From contig NZ_AP018823.1 in assembly GCF_002217795.2 (NCBI RefSeq), positions 3,038,001 to 3,102,000 on the forward strand: a DNA stretch of 64,000 bases, read 5' to 3'. The notes beneath the pieces were generated by a model. The model had not been told where the DNA came from. It worked only from the letters and a program-made list of their open reading frames with translations, and searched no databases. Both the position numbers and the translations under genes were made by a program. Shown here piece by piece: positions 29,761 through 38,785 of this stretch (the stretch's first letter is position 1; every line of letters starts with the position of its first letter). The DNA is from Aquitalea magnusonii (GTDB lineage Bacteria; Pseudomonadota; Gammaproteobacteria; Burkholderiales; Chromobacteriaceae).

Positions 29761-32052
29761 TTAGGCCACCTCACCCACGGCCTGCCGCACCGCTACGGGT
29801 GAAGATCGCTGGTTGTGGCGGGCAATCACGGAGATATCCAGAATCAGGGCCACCCGACCATCCCCCATGATGGTGGCGCCGGAAATGCCCTCGACCTTGC
29901 GATAATTGGTTTCCAGGTTCTTGACGACAAACTGCTGCTGGCCAATCAGCTCGTCCACCAACAGTGCCAGTTGCTGGCCACCGGCTTCGACAATCACCAG
30001 GATGGAGCGTGTCGGATCGGCATTGGCCGCATCGGCATGGCCAAAGAAACTGGCCAGCGAAACAATGGGCAGATACTGCCCGCGCACATTCACCAACTGT
30101 CCTTTGCCCACCACGGTTTTCAGGTCCTGTGCCTGCGGCTGCAGCGACTCCAGTACAAAGCTCAGCGGGATGACATAGAGATCAGTGCCGATTCCCACCG
30201 ACATGCCGTCCATGATGGCCAGCGTCAAGGGCAGGCGAATGCTGATGGTGGTGCCAAAGTCCTGCATGGAGTCGATATCGATGCGCCCGCCCATGCCCTG
30301 GATGTTGCGCTTGACCACATCCATGCCCACGCCACGGCCAGACACATCGGTCACTTCTGCGGCCGTGGAAAAACCGGCCTCGAAAATCAGACCCCATACT
30401 TCGCTATCACTCAGGCTATCTGACACCGGCATGCCACGCTCACGCGCCTTGGCCAGAATGCGCTCACGATGCAGCCCGGCACCATCGTCAGTCACTTCAA
30501 TCACGATGCTGCCGCCCTGGTGGAAGGCCCGCAGCGTCAGCCGGCCAACCGCCGACTTGCCCTTGGCCACCCGAACGTCCGGCGCTTCGATACCATGGTC
30601 CAGACTATTCCGCACCAGATGGGTCAGCGGATCGGCCAGCTTTTCGATAAAACCTTTATCCAGCTCGGTATTCTCTCCCACCATTTTCAGCTCGATCTGC
30701 TTGCCCAACTTGCTGGCAAGGTCGCGAACCACGCGTGGGAAACGGTTGAACACGAAGGCAATCGGGGTCATGCGGATAGACATGACCGCTTCTTGCAATT
30801 CACGCGCATTGCGCTGCAGGGCGGAAATGCCACTAAGCAGGCGTTCATTCTGAACCGCATCCAGCGCCTGGCTGGACTGCAGCAGCATGGACTGGGTGAT
30901 CACCAGCTCACCCACCAGGTTCAACAACAGATCCACCTTGTCGATGTTGACCCGGATGGAATTTTCCGCTGCCGGCGCAGCACGCTCGACACGCGGTGCT
31001 GCCGGCTGGCCTGCAGCAGACGCTGCGCTATTGATGGGGGCAGTATGTGATGGCGTGGCGCAAAGCGGCAGGAACAGGCCAAAGCCCTCTTCTTCGTGCA
31101 GCATCGCGGCTGGTGCCGTGGCCGTTGCCAAGGGTGCGAACAGACCAAATCCGTCTTCTTCATGCAGCACTTCGCTGTTGGCCGGGGCGGCGGGCAAGGG
31201 TTCAAACAAACCGAAACCTTCGTCTTCCAGCGCCGCGGCGGTCCTGCCAGTGTCCGGTGGCGCGAACAGGCCAAAACCATCTTCTTCAAAGGCGATGTCG
31301 GACGTTTGCGCTTTCCTGCCGCCCTCCGGGCTGGAAGTCAGGAACAGGCCGAAATCTCCCTCATCCTGCTGCCCATGATCAACCGTGATGTGAAAATGCG
31401 CCGGCGCAATGGAGAAGGCAAGCGACTCAGCCACCTCGTCTGCCTGCAATGCCGATGTAAACACCAGCACCCAGGGCTGTACCGGATCGCTCCCCCCCTG
31501 CTGGACCACGGTCATCTCGCCCAGCGTAGACAGCGACTGCAGCAAGGCCGGATAGTCGACGCCAAGCAGATCATCCAGCTCTATATACAAGGTATGACTG
31601 GAGACGGCCGCCGTAGCCACCTCGGTCTGCGGAGCGGTTACAGCATCCGCCGGCACCGCAGGGCCACCATCCACCAGCAGGGACAGCCGCTGCTCGACAG
31701 CGGCGATGATGCCAGGCTCAACCGCAGCCGCGCCGCGATGCGCAGCCAGCATGCCGGTCAACACATCCTTGGACTGCAGGCAGGCATCCACCATGTCGCT
31801 GGTGAGCGCCATGCTGCCCTTGCGCACCTTGTCCAGCAGGTTTTCCAAAATATGGGTCAGTTCGGCCAGATCGGCAAAACCAAAGGTGGCGGCACCACCC
31901 TTGATGGAGTGGGCGGCACGAAAGATGGCATTGAGGTCTTCGCTATCTGGCAAGGACAGATCAACTGCCAGTAGCACAGACTCCATGGTGGCCAGATGCT
32001 CGTCGGTTTCATCAAAAAATACCTGATGAAACTGCGACATATCGATTGACAC
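29761..32052 (-). CDS. cheA: Chemotaxis histidine kinase CheA with a GFGLF-motif array
   Basis: 763 aa. I start at the GTG at 32052, which has GGGGGAAG seven bases upstream and gives the usual family N-terminus (MSIDMSQF); the in-frame ATG at 32040 is worse placed. Domains: HPt/P1 with His48 in AAHSIKGG, a P2-like domain (about 152-228), a linker holding five FGLF motifs (233-327), dimerisation/P3 (about 362-440), ATPase/P4 with [11 protein letters not shown] and [10 protein letters not shown], and a CheW-like P5. It phosphorylates CheY and CheB. It is the central gene of the minus-strand cluster. Confidence 0.96.
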   Translation of the reverse strand: MSIDMSQFHQVFFDETDEHLATMESVLLAVDLSLPDSEDLNAIFRAAHSIKGGAATFGFADLAELTHILENLLDKVRKGSMALTSDMVDACLQSKDVLTGMLAAHRGAAAVEPGIIAAVEQRLSLLVDGGPAVPADAVTAPQTEVATAAVSSHTLYIELDDLLGVDYPALLQSLSTLGEMTVVQQGGSDPVQPWVLVFTSALQADEVAESLAFSIAPAHFHITVDHGQQDEGDFGLFLTSSPEGGRKAQTSDIAFEEDGFGLFAPPDTGRTAAALEDEGFGLFEPLPAAPANSEVLHEEDGFGLFAPLATATAPAAMLHEEEGFGLFLPLCATPSHTAPINSAASAAGQPAAPRVERAAPAAENSIRVNIDKVDLLLNLVGELVITQSMLLQSSQALDAVQNERLLSGISALQRNARELQEAVMSIRMTPIAFVFNRFPRVVRDLASKLGKQIELKMVGENTELDKGFIEKLADPLTHLVRNSLDHGIEAPDVRVAKGKSAVGRLTLRAFHQGGSIVIEVTDDGAGLHRERILAKARERGMPVSDSLSDSEVWGLIFEAGFSTAAEVTDVSGRGVGMDVVKRNIQGMGGRIDIDSMQDFGTTISIRLPLTLAIMDGMSVGIGTDLYVIPLSFVLESLQPQAQDLKTVVGKGQLVNVRGQYLPIVSLASFFGHADAANADPTRSILVIVEAGGQQLALLVDELIGQQQFVVKNLETNYRKVEGISGATIMGDGRVALILDISVIARHNQRSSPVAVRQAVGEVA

Positions 32053-32139
32053 GATGCTTCCCCCTGCTTCGCAGCCAGAATGAACAAGCCTGCAACCCGC
32101 CTGCACTTACCCGGCCATCAGCACATCGGTACTGATGGC

Positions 32140-32505
32140 TCAGCCCACCAGCCGCTTTACCACGTCAAGTAATTTTTGCGGATCGAACGGCTTGACCAGC
32201 CAGCCAGTGGCACCGGCGGCACGGCCAAGCGACTTCATCTGGTCACTCGACTCGGTGGTCAACATCAGAATGGGGGTGGTGCCGTAGGCAGGCAGCTTGC
32301 GCAAGGCGCGAATCAGGTTAAGCCCGTCCATGCCCGGCATGTTCTGATCGGTCAGAATCAGGTCAAAGCTGTCCGCCTGAGCGCGTGCCAGCCCACCGTT
32401 GCCATCTACCGCCTCCACCACTTCGTAGCCCGCACTCTTCAGGGTAAAGGTCACCATCTGGCGGATAGATGCAGAATCATCCACTGTCAGTACTTTTTTT
32501 GGCAT
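32140..32505 (-). CDS. cheY: Chemotaxis response regulator CheY (cluster 1)
   Basis: 121 aa single receiver domain. Acidic pocket Asp9/Asp10 in TVDDSASIR, phospho-acceptor Asp53 in LTDQNMPGMDG, switch Thr in MLTTESS and Lys in LVKPFDP are all in place. It belongs to the short CheY type that lies just upstream of cheA in non-enteric clusters and may act as phosphate sink or motor ligand. It differs clearly from the second CheY at 37563, so the two probably have different outputs. Confidence 0.95.
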   Translation of the reverse strand: MPKKVLTVDDSASIRQMVTFTLKSAGYEVVEAVDGNGGLARAQADSFDLILTDQNMPGMDGLNLIRALRKLPAYGTTPILMLTTESSDQMKSLGRAAGATGWLVKPFDPQKLLDVVKRLVG

Positions 32506-32534
32506 GTTGTTCCCACTTTATGTTTTGTTCACGC

Positions 32535-33707
32535 TCAAAACAGATCAATGCTGCCGCTTTCCATACGCCCCTGAGCCACCGGATTGTTGGACAAGGTTTC
32601 CCGCAATACGGCCAAGCGCGCCGAAACATGCTGCTCCCACTGCCCTTGTTCCTGCTCCCGGGCCTGGCCGCTACTGAGTTCCATCATTTCTTCTATCCCG
32701 TACAGCCGCTTGCCCACATGGGCAATCAACTGCGACACCATGTCCTGAAACTGTAGCGAGCGCACCGCATCACCCACATGGTCGGACAGCAGGCCCACAC
32801 CATGGCGCAACTGGCCTACCGACTCAGCCATCAGCGCATCCATGTCGCGTATGCGTGATGAAGTTTCATCCAGCCGCTGCTTGGCCTGCAGGGTAAACAT
32901 CATGTCCTGGGAGGCCAGTTGGTTGATCAGTCCTTCGGCATGCGCAACAGAACCGTTCACCCTGTTGATCAAATCGCGAATCTGCTCGCTGAAAGACCCG
33001 GTACGGCCCGACAGATGCCTAACCTCATCGGCAACCACCGCAAAACCACGGCCCAGCTCGCCTGCCCTGGCAGCCTCGATAGAGGCATTGAGCGCCAGCA
33101 TATTGGTTTGATTGGTAATCGAGTGGATTTCATCCAGCAAGCGGATTACATCCTGCATCTCCCGCCCCATCGACTCCATCTGCTCCACCAGCAACATCGC
33201 CAGCCGGCTGTTTTCCACGGTCTTGTCGACAAAATTGGCCATGGCATTGGCAATTTCAGCCACAAACCCGGTAAACGAAATGGCGTGGGCATCCATGCCC
33301 AACTCGCCGCGCGCCAGCGATTCGGCCAATTGCAGTTGGGCGGCGGCCTCGTGGGATAAACCGGAAAAACTGTTGGCCAGCGTCTGCACCGCATCCTGAA
33401 TCAGCATTTGCACCCGTGCCACTTCATCTTTCGACTGGGAAATCTGATCGTGGATGAAGTCCACACACTCAGGGCGGGATACTGCGCTTACCGGTTCAGC
33501 CGGGCTGGATGCCGGCTCATGCTGATCGCTCACCCTGCCCTCCTTGTAAAACCACAAGACCGACATGACATACAACTGGCCAACACTCAGTACCGTGGCC
33601 AGATACCAGCTCACGCTCCCCCATCCGGCCCCCACCAGCCAGGCCAGGCCAGAAGCAAGGCAGATCCCCCCGCCAGCAAACCGATGATGCCGATATGAAA
33701 ACCCCAT
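32535..33707 (-). CDS. Short chemoreceptor-like protein (start probably frameshifted)
   Basis: 390 aa as an intact frame from the ATG at 33707. A membrane segment (about 27-55) is followed by a cytosolic signalling region with NQTNMLALNASIEAARAGE and GFAVVADEVR, but there is no HAMP or large sensor domain. The visible start MGFSYRHHRF looks unnatural. A better start lies in another frame at 33754 (MKKLVHWQDF, with AGGA upstream), which gives a clean transmembrane hairpin if the frame shifts by one base in a G run between 33615 and 33671. The C-terminal half (about 270-390) contains DMDALMAE and LQFQDMVSQL, seen in receptors that lack a ligand domain. Confidence 0.8.
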   Translation of the reverse strand: MGFSYRHHRFAGGGICLASGLAWLVGAGWGSVSWYLATVLSVGQLYVMSVLWFYKEGRVSDQHEPASSPAEPVSAVSRPECVDFIHDQISQSKDEVARVQMLIQDAVQTLANSFSGLSHEAAAQLQLAESLARGELGMDAHAISFTGFVAEIANAMANFVDKTVENSRLAMLLVEQMESMGREMQDVIRLLDEIHSITNQTNMLALNASIEAARAGELGRGFAVVADEVRHLSGRTGSFSEQIRDLINRVNGSVAHAEGLINQLASQDMMFTLQAKQRLDETSSRIRDMDALMAESVGQLRHGVGLLSDHVGDAVRSLQFQDMVSQLIAHVGKRLYGIEEMMELSSGQAREQEQGQWEQHVSARLAVLRETLSNNPVAQGRMESGSIDLF

Positions 33708-33891
33708 CTTCCCCCCGGCCAGTCAAAATCTTGCCAATGTACTAACTTCTTCATCTGACAATCCTGCTGGCAAATCAAGGAGGAAATGATGCAAAACATG
33801 TAAATGACTGAATTGCTTGGCTTAAATAAAATAATTATTCAAAGGCTTAGGACTGCCGTGACTCATGCCATATGTGATTTTCAGCAAAACA

Positions 33892-34197
33892 TTACTTGAT
33901 AGTAAACATCTTGTTGAAGCAGGCAATTTCCAGCACCTGCAACACCGTGTCGCGGCAATTAACCAGCGACATGGCTTTCTTCTGACTGGTCGCCCTTTCC
34001 TTCAGCAGCAACAGCATGCCCAAGGCCGAACTGTCCAGGAAAGGAACCTGATCGAAATCCACCTGGATTTCCTGTACCGACGGGTTCTCCAGCAGCTCCT
34101 GGCTAGCAAGCCGAAAATCCTTGTGCAGGTTGAAATCAAACTGCCCCACCAGCATCAGCGTGCCGATCTGCCCTTCCACCTTAACAACTGGTTTCAT
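33892..34197 (-). CDS. STAS-domain protein (anti-sigma-factor-antagonist type)
   Basis: 101 aa, one STAS domain. Residues 53-60 (FLDSSALG) contain the phosphorylatable serine (Ser56/57) of SpoIIAA-like antagonists. FDFNLHKDFR and DFDQVPFLDSSALGML match the fold. It follows the histidine-kinase gene with a four-base ATGA overlap and a strong GGGGAAAAG site, so the two are coupled. It resembles HsbA-type switch proteins that govern surface lifestyle. A PP2C-phosphatase gene at 61244 could act on it, but that link is inference. Confidence 0.9.
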   Translation of the reverse strand: MKPVVKVEGQIGTLMLVGQFDFNLHKDFRLASQELLENPSVQEIQVDFDQVPFLDSSALGMLLLLKERATSQKKAMSLVNCRDTVLQVLEIACFNKMFTIK

Positions 34198-35399
34198 TTC
34201 TTTTCCCCTTGTATATCTTGCTCATCAACAGCCCCCATCCCGCGGCAAGGGAGACTCAACTCAAAATAGGCACCACCTTCGGGGCGATCACCGCCCACCA
34301 CCGAACCGGCCAGCTCCTCGGCCACTTTTTTCACAATCGACAAACCAAGGCCGGTGCCACCAGGCCGCGTCGTGAAAAAAGGCTCGAACAAGCGTGCCGG
34401 ATCAGCACCATTCAACCCGGCACCATCATCTTCCACACGGAAGCAAACCTGGTCGCCGTGCAAGCTGACCTGCAAGCCGATCCTTCCGCCCTCCGGCGAA
34501 AAATGCATGGCATTTTCCAGCAGGCTGACCAGCGCCCCCTGCAGGGCCTTGCGATCGCCCATTACCGTTATGGCAGAAGGGAGCAACTTATTGCAATCCC
34601 AAATCATGCCGCGCTCATTACATTGCGGAATCAGCACCGCAGCAACGTCTTCCACCAACGCATCGACATCAAGCAACTCCAGCGCACTGGTCTGCCCCCG
34701 GACAAAACCCAACATATTCTGGATTAAGCCCTCCAGCGCCTTCATGCGCGCCAGGCTCTTATCGACAAAGCGGGCACGAGCCTCCGGAGGCAAGCCCTCC
34801 TGCTTCAGGTTGGCGGTATAGAGCATGGCCGTAGCCAACGGGGTACGCAGCTGATGTGCCAGCGATGCCGCCATCCCGCCCATGGCTGCAAGCTTTTGCT
34901 GATGTGCCAGCTCCACAGTCAGATGATGCAAGCGGCTCACATCATGCAGCAGCACGATACGCCCGCCAGACGCAGGCAGATCCTGATACTGCACCGCCAG
35001 GCGAGGCGCATTATCCAGACCGGGCAAGATATAAGTGCCATCCAGTTCGGAATGCACCCACCCGGCCATGACCGCGCTCCAGGGTTCCCCACCATGTGCG
35101 CCCTGCAATAGGAGCCTGGCCGCCGGATTCTCCGCCACCACCACGCCGTCAGCAGACAGTTGCACAACCCCCGCAGGCAAGGCCTCCAGCAGCATGCCCA
35201 GCCTCTCGGCAAGTTCAGCGTTTTCGTCACGCTGTTTTCGCAATTGATTGTTAGCCTCGTCCAGTTGAGCATTCAGTACGTTAACCTGTACTTCTAGCTG
35301 GCGATAAGCATCAATCAACTGACTGGAGACGGTGTTGAACTGCTCGAAAGCCGCCTCAAGCATCTCCTGGTCTTTCAAATTTGATGCTGTCTTGGCCAT
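34194..35399 (-). CDS. PAS-domain sensor histidine kinase (FleS/FlrB-like)
   Basis: 401 aa, soluble. A coiled-coil N-terminus (about 10-66) and a PAS domain (about 68-160) precede HisKA, with the phospho-acceptor in SLAHQLRTPLATAM (about residue 183). The HATPase follows, with LLENAMHFSPEGG, EDDGAG and GTGLGLSIVKK motifs. Overall it resembles the flagellar kinases FleS and FlrB, but the usual partner FleR/FlrC (a sigma-54 activator) is not in this window. It opens the minus-strand cluster and shares a divergent control region with the first cheV. The STAS protein is translated from its overlapping stop. Confidence 0.85.
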   Translation of the reverse strand: MAKTASNLKDQEMLEAAFEQFNTVSSQLIDAYRQLEVQVNVLNAQLDEANNQLRKQRDENAELAERLGMLLEALPAGVVQLSADGVVVAENPAARLLLQGAHGGEPWSAVMAGWVHSELDGTYILPGLDNAPRLAVQYQDLPASGGRIVLLHDVSRLHHLTVELAHQQKLAAMGGMAASLAHQLRTPLATAMLYTANLKQEGLPPEARARFVDKSLARMKALEGLIQNMLGFVRGQTSALELLDVDALVEDVAAVLIPQCNERGMIWDCNKLLPSAITVMGDRKALQGALVSLLENAMHFSPEGGRIGLQVSLHGDQVCFRVEDDGAGLNGADPARLFEPFFTTRPGGTGLGLSIVKKVAEELAGSVVGGDRPEGGAYFELSLPCRGMGAVDEQDIQGEKK

Positions 35400-35523
35400 G
35401 TTTTGCGTCTTATTTGTAAAAAGGACTTAAACAGTATGATAATGACTAAGTCTGAGCCAAGCCAACTTAAAGTCTGATCTTAACCAAGACAGTTTTCAAA
35501 GAAAGCTGGGAAAATGAATAATT

Positions 35524-35549
35524 GGCGTATACAACAGGAGTAATACGCC
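35524..35549 (+). promoter_or_regulatory. Inverted repeat in the first cheV leader
   Basis: GGCGTAT (35524-35530) and ATACGCC (35543-35549) form a 7-bp stem with a 12-base loop, 32 bases before the cheV start. It could be an operator or a leader hairpin. No factor is assigned. Confidence 0.5.
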
Positions 35550-35580
35550 ACAACAACGAACCGATGCAGCGGAGGTTTCT

Positions 35581-36531
35581 GTGTCAGAGCTTCTTAAAAA
35601 AATCGATGCCAGAACAAAACTGGCAGGGACCAACAAGCTGGAAATCCTGCTGTTCTCCCTGGGTCACGACCAGCGTACCGGGAGAAAAGAAGTTTTCGGC
35701 ATCAATGTCTTCAAAGTGCGTGAAGTCATGCGCACCCCCGAAATCACTTCCGCTCCTGAAATGCCCTCCTCCGTCGAAGGCATGGTCAGCCTGCGCGGAT
35801 CCCTGGTCCCCGTCATCGATCTGGCCAAGTACGCCGGCATCGTCACCAGCAACAAGCCCGAAATCATGATCGTGACCGAGTACAACGGCCACACCCAGGG
35901 CTTCCTGGTCGAGGCCGTCGATACCATCCTGCGTCTGGACTGGTCCGCCATGCGCGTGCCGCCCGACATGATCACCAACCGCATGGCCGGCCTCGTCACC
36001 GCCGTCACCGAGCTGGATCACGGCACGCTGGTGATGATGATGGACGTGGAAAAAGTCCTGGCCGAAACCTCCCTGGTCGACGACTCGCATCACTTCATCA
36101 ATATCGAGCCGGTGAAAGAAGAACGCATGATCTTCTTCACCGACGATTCCGCCGTCGCCCGCAAACAGATCGAGCGCACGCTGGACGCCATGCAGGTCAA
36201 ATACGCCTATGCCATCAACGGCATGCGCGCCTGGGAAGAATTGCAAAAAATGGCCATGCAGGCCGACTTGTCCGGCAAGCGCCTGAACGAAACCCTGCAT
36301 CTGGTGCTCACCGATGTGGAAATGCCGGAAATGGACGGCTATATGCTGACCAAACTGATCAAGAGCGACCCGCGCTTTGCCGGTATTCCGGTGCTGATGC
36401 ATTCCTCGCTCTCCGGCAGTTCCAACCAGAAGCTCGGCCAGTCCGTCGGCGTCGATGAGTACGTTTCCAAGTTCGAAGCCCAGAAGCTGTCGATGAAGTT
36501 GCGCGAAATGCTCAAGCTGACCAACAACTAA
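35581..36531 (+). CDS. cheV: Chemotaxis adaptor CheV (copy 1)
   Basis: 316 aa with a GTG start behind GGAGG. An N-terminal CheW-like domain (about 15-165) with EVFGINVFKVREVMRTPEIT is followed by a receiver domain (about 178-312) whose phospho-acceptor Asp lies in LTDVEMPEMDGYML, with HSSLSGSSN in place of the usual HSSLS region. CheV proteins couple receptors to CheA and adjust the coupling when phosphorylated. It opens the plus-strand chemotaxis operon and is followed after 35 bases by a closely related CheV, so the two arose by tandem duplication. Confidence 0.95.
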   Translation: MSELLKKIDARTKLAGTNKLEILLFSLGHDQRTGRKEVFGINVFKVREVMRTPEITSAPEMPSSVEGMVSLRGSLVPVIDLAKYAGIVTSNKPEIMIVTEYNGHTQGFLVEAVDTILRLDWSAMRVPPDMITNRMAGLVTAVTELDHGTLVMMMDVEKVLAETSLVDDSHHFINIEPVKEERMIFFTDDSAVARKQIERTLDAMQVKYAYAINGMRAWEELQKMAMQADLSGKRLNETLHLVLTDVEMPEMDGYMLTKLIKSDPRFAGIPVLMHSSLSGSSNQKLGQSVGVDEYVSKFEAQKLSMKLREMLKLTNN

Positions 36532-36566
36532 ACCAGAACAGACTTCATCCGGGAGAGGTATCCAAT

Positions 36567-37511
36567 ATGTCAGCAACCGACGCATCCCTGCTCGCCAGCG
36601 TGGACGCCCGCACCAAGCTTGCCGGCTCCAACAAGATGGAAATCCTGCTGTTTTCCCTGGGAACCCGTGAAACCTTCGGCATCAATGTGTTCAAGGTGCG
36701 CGAGGTGTCCCAGACCCCCGCCATCACCAAAACCCCCAACATGCCCTTTGGCGTGCAGGGTGTGTTGTCGCTGCGCGGCAACATCATTCCGGTGATTTCG
36801 CTGGCGCGTTTTGTCGGCTCCGAGCAGAGCGGCCGCAAATTCGACACCATGATCGTTACCGAATTCAACAAGAGCACCCAGGCTTTCCTGGTGGACTCGG
36901 TGGACCGCATCATCCGGGTGGACTGGGATCGCGTACGCGCCCCGGAAAACATGATGAACAGCAGCAGCACCACCAATTCCAACCTGATCACCGCCATTAC
37001 CGAACTGGAAGACGGCAAGCTGGTTTCCATTCTGGACGTGGAGCAGATTCTGGCCACGGTGGTGGGCGAACCGCGCCTGCCGGAAATTCCGACCGCGCAG
37101 ATGGACAGCGACCAGTACCTGTTCTTCGTGGATGACTCGGTGGTGGCGCGCAAGGAAATCACCAGTGTGCTGGAAAAAATGGGCATCAAGTTCCAGCAGG
37201 CCACCAATGGCCGCGAAGCGTGGGAGCGCCTGCAGGTGCTGGCCAGCCGCACCTGGGGTGAGGATGAGTGCCTGCACGACTACCTGAAGATCATTCTGGT
37301 GGATGCGGAAATGCCGGAAATGGACGGCTATGTGCTGACCAAGCTGATCAAATCCGATGTCCGCTTCAAAGGCATCCCGGTTATCATGCACTCCTCGCTG
37401 TCATCCAATGCCAACAAGGCGATGGGTTCCAGCGTGGGTGTGGATGCCTATGTTGCCAAATTCGATCCGGCAATCCTGGCTGAAACTTTGATTCCATTCC
37501 TGCAGAGGTAA
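36567..37511 (+). CDS. cheV: Chemotaxis adaptor CheV (copy 2)
   Basis: 314 aa, with GGGAGAGG before the ATG. Same plan as copy 1: CheW-like domain (ETFGINVFKVREVSQTPAIT) plus receiver with the acceptor Asp in LVDAEMPEMDGYVL. Both copies keep MHSSLS and VGVDAYVAKF-type segments. They differ enough in the adaptor half that they may serve different receptors. This gene lies 50 bases before the second cheY, so the order is cheV-cheV-cheY-cheZ-cheA. Confidence 0.95.
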   Translation: MSATDASLLASVDARTKLAGSNKMEILLFSLGTRETFGINVFKVREVSQTPAITKTPNMPFGVQGVLSLRGNIIPVISLARFVGSEQSGRKFDTMIVTEFNKSTQAFLVDSVDRIIRVDWDRVRAPENMMNSSSTTNSNLITAITELEDGKLVSILDVEQILATVVGEPRLPEIPTAQMDSDQYLFFVDDSVVARKEITSVLEKMGIKFQQATNGREAWERLQVLASRTWGEDECLHDYLKIILVDAEMPEMDGYVLTKLIKSDVRFKGIPVIMHSSLSSNANKAMGSSVGVDAYVAKFDPAILAETLIPFLQR

Positions 37512-37562
37512 CCGTTAAAATCAACGGCTCAATGGAATACCGACATTTCAGGACCTACCCAG

Positions 37563-37952
37563 ATGCCAGATAAAAACATGCGATTCCTCGTTGTGGACGA
37601 TTTCTCGACCATGAGACGCATTGTGCGCAACCTATTGAAAGAACTGGGCTTTACCAACGTCGACGAGGCCGAGGATGGCCAGGTGGCCTTGCACAAGCTG
37701 AAAACGCAACATTTCGACTTTATTGTTTCCGACTGGAACATGCCGAACATGACCGGCATCGAGCTGCTCAAGGCAGTACGGGCCGACCAGCAGATCAAGC
37801 ATCTGCCCTTCATGATGATTACCGCCGAAGCCAAGCGGGAAAACATCATTGAGGCCGCCATGGCCGGTGCCAGCGGTTACATTGTGAAGCCCTTTACTGC
37901 AGCAACCCTGGAAGAAAAGATGAACAAGATCTTCCAGACCATGAACAAGTAA
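37563..37952 (+). CDS. cheY: Chemotaxis response regulator CheY (cluster 2, enteric type)
   Basis: 129 aa, the length of E. coli CheY. The acidic pocket is [12 protein letters not shown] (Asp12/13), the acceptor Asp57 is in [11 protein letters not shown], the Thr/Ser switch is MMITAEA and the Lys is in [14 protein letters not shown]. This is the motor-binding type: it is the signal that changes flagellar rotation in flagellated proteobacteria. The gene directly precedes cheZ, so signal and phosphatase are made together. The ribosome binding site is weak. Confidence 0.96.
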   Translation: MPDKNMRFLVVDDFSTMRRIVRNLLKELGFTNVDEAEDGQVALHKLKTQHFDFIVSDWNMPNMTGIELLKAVRADQQIKHLPFMMITAEAKRENIIEAAMAGASGYIVKPFTAATLEEKMNKIFQTMNK

Positions 37953-38002
37953 ACAAAGAACAGCAAACAGACCTGCCTAGTCAGCACCGAGGAGAGGCCA
38001 TC

Positions 38003-38740
38003 GTGCCGGATCACATTCTGGAAAGCGGAGATTCACCGGATCTCGAAGCACTGTTTGACAGCATTGCCAGTCAACAAAAGGAAGCAGAAGCCGTTGCCAC
38101 TACGCCGGCTGCTGCCACCAGCAGCAATGCCCCCAGTACTGCCGTGATGTATGAGCAGATTGGACAGTTGACCCGCAAGATGCACGACGCCTTGCGTGAT
38201 CTGGGCTATGACAAGTCGCTGGAGAAAGTGGCAGATGCCATCCCGGATGCCAAGGACAGGCTGGGCTATATTGCTTCCTTGACTGAGAGTGCTGCCGAAC
38301 GTGTCCTCAATGCCACGGATCTGGCCAAACCATATCAGGATGACCTGGAAAGCCGAGCCAAACTGCTGGCTGCACGCTGGGAACAGCTGTATGCCAACCA
38401 GCTTTCCATTGCAGAATTCAAAAACCTGGCCGAAGAAACGCGCCAGTACCTGGGACATGTTCCCAAACAGACTCAAGCCACCAATGCCCAGTTGCTGGAA
38501 ATTGTGATGGCGCAGGATTTCCAGGACCTGACAGGCCAAGTCATCAAGAAAATGATGGATATGGTGCATATACTGGAAACGGAACTGGTGGCTTTCTTGA
38601 TCGAGTTCTCGCCGGATTCGAAAAAGGCAGAACTGGACAACAACCTGCTGAACGGACCTGTGGTAAATCCCGAAGGCAGAACCGACGTGGTTTCCAGCCA
38701 ACAGCAGGTCGACGATCTGCTGGAAAGCCTGGGCTTCTAA
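38003..38740 (+). CDS. cheZ: Protein phosphatase CheZ
   Basis: 245 aa with a GTG start behind GAGGAGAGG. The catalytic segment VMAQDFQDLTGQVIKKMM contains the Asp and Gln that dephosphorylate CheY. The last residues (QQVDDLLESLGF) are the CheY-binding tail, typical of CheZ. Between them lie a long helical hairpin and an acidic C-terminal linker. It quenches CheY-P and thus ends the signal. Only the plus-strand cluster has a cheZ; the minus-strand set has none, which fits a CheY there with another role. Confidence 0.95.
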   Translation: MPDHILESGDSPDLEALFDSIASQQKEAEAVATTPAAATSSNAPSTAVMYEQIGQLTRKMHDALRDLGYDKSLEKVADAIPDAKDRLGYIASLTESAAERVLNATDLAKPYQDDLESRAKLLAARWEQLYANQLSIAEFKNLAEETRQYLGHVPKQTQATNAQLLEIVMAQDFQDLTGQVIKKMMDMVHILETELVAFLIEFSPDSKKAELDNNLLNGPVVNPEGRTDVVSSQQQVDDLLESLGF

Positions 38741-38785
38741 ACAACAAGCGGTGAACGTGTTAGCGGCATAAGCGGGGGTGTGAAT

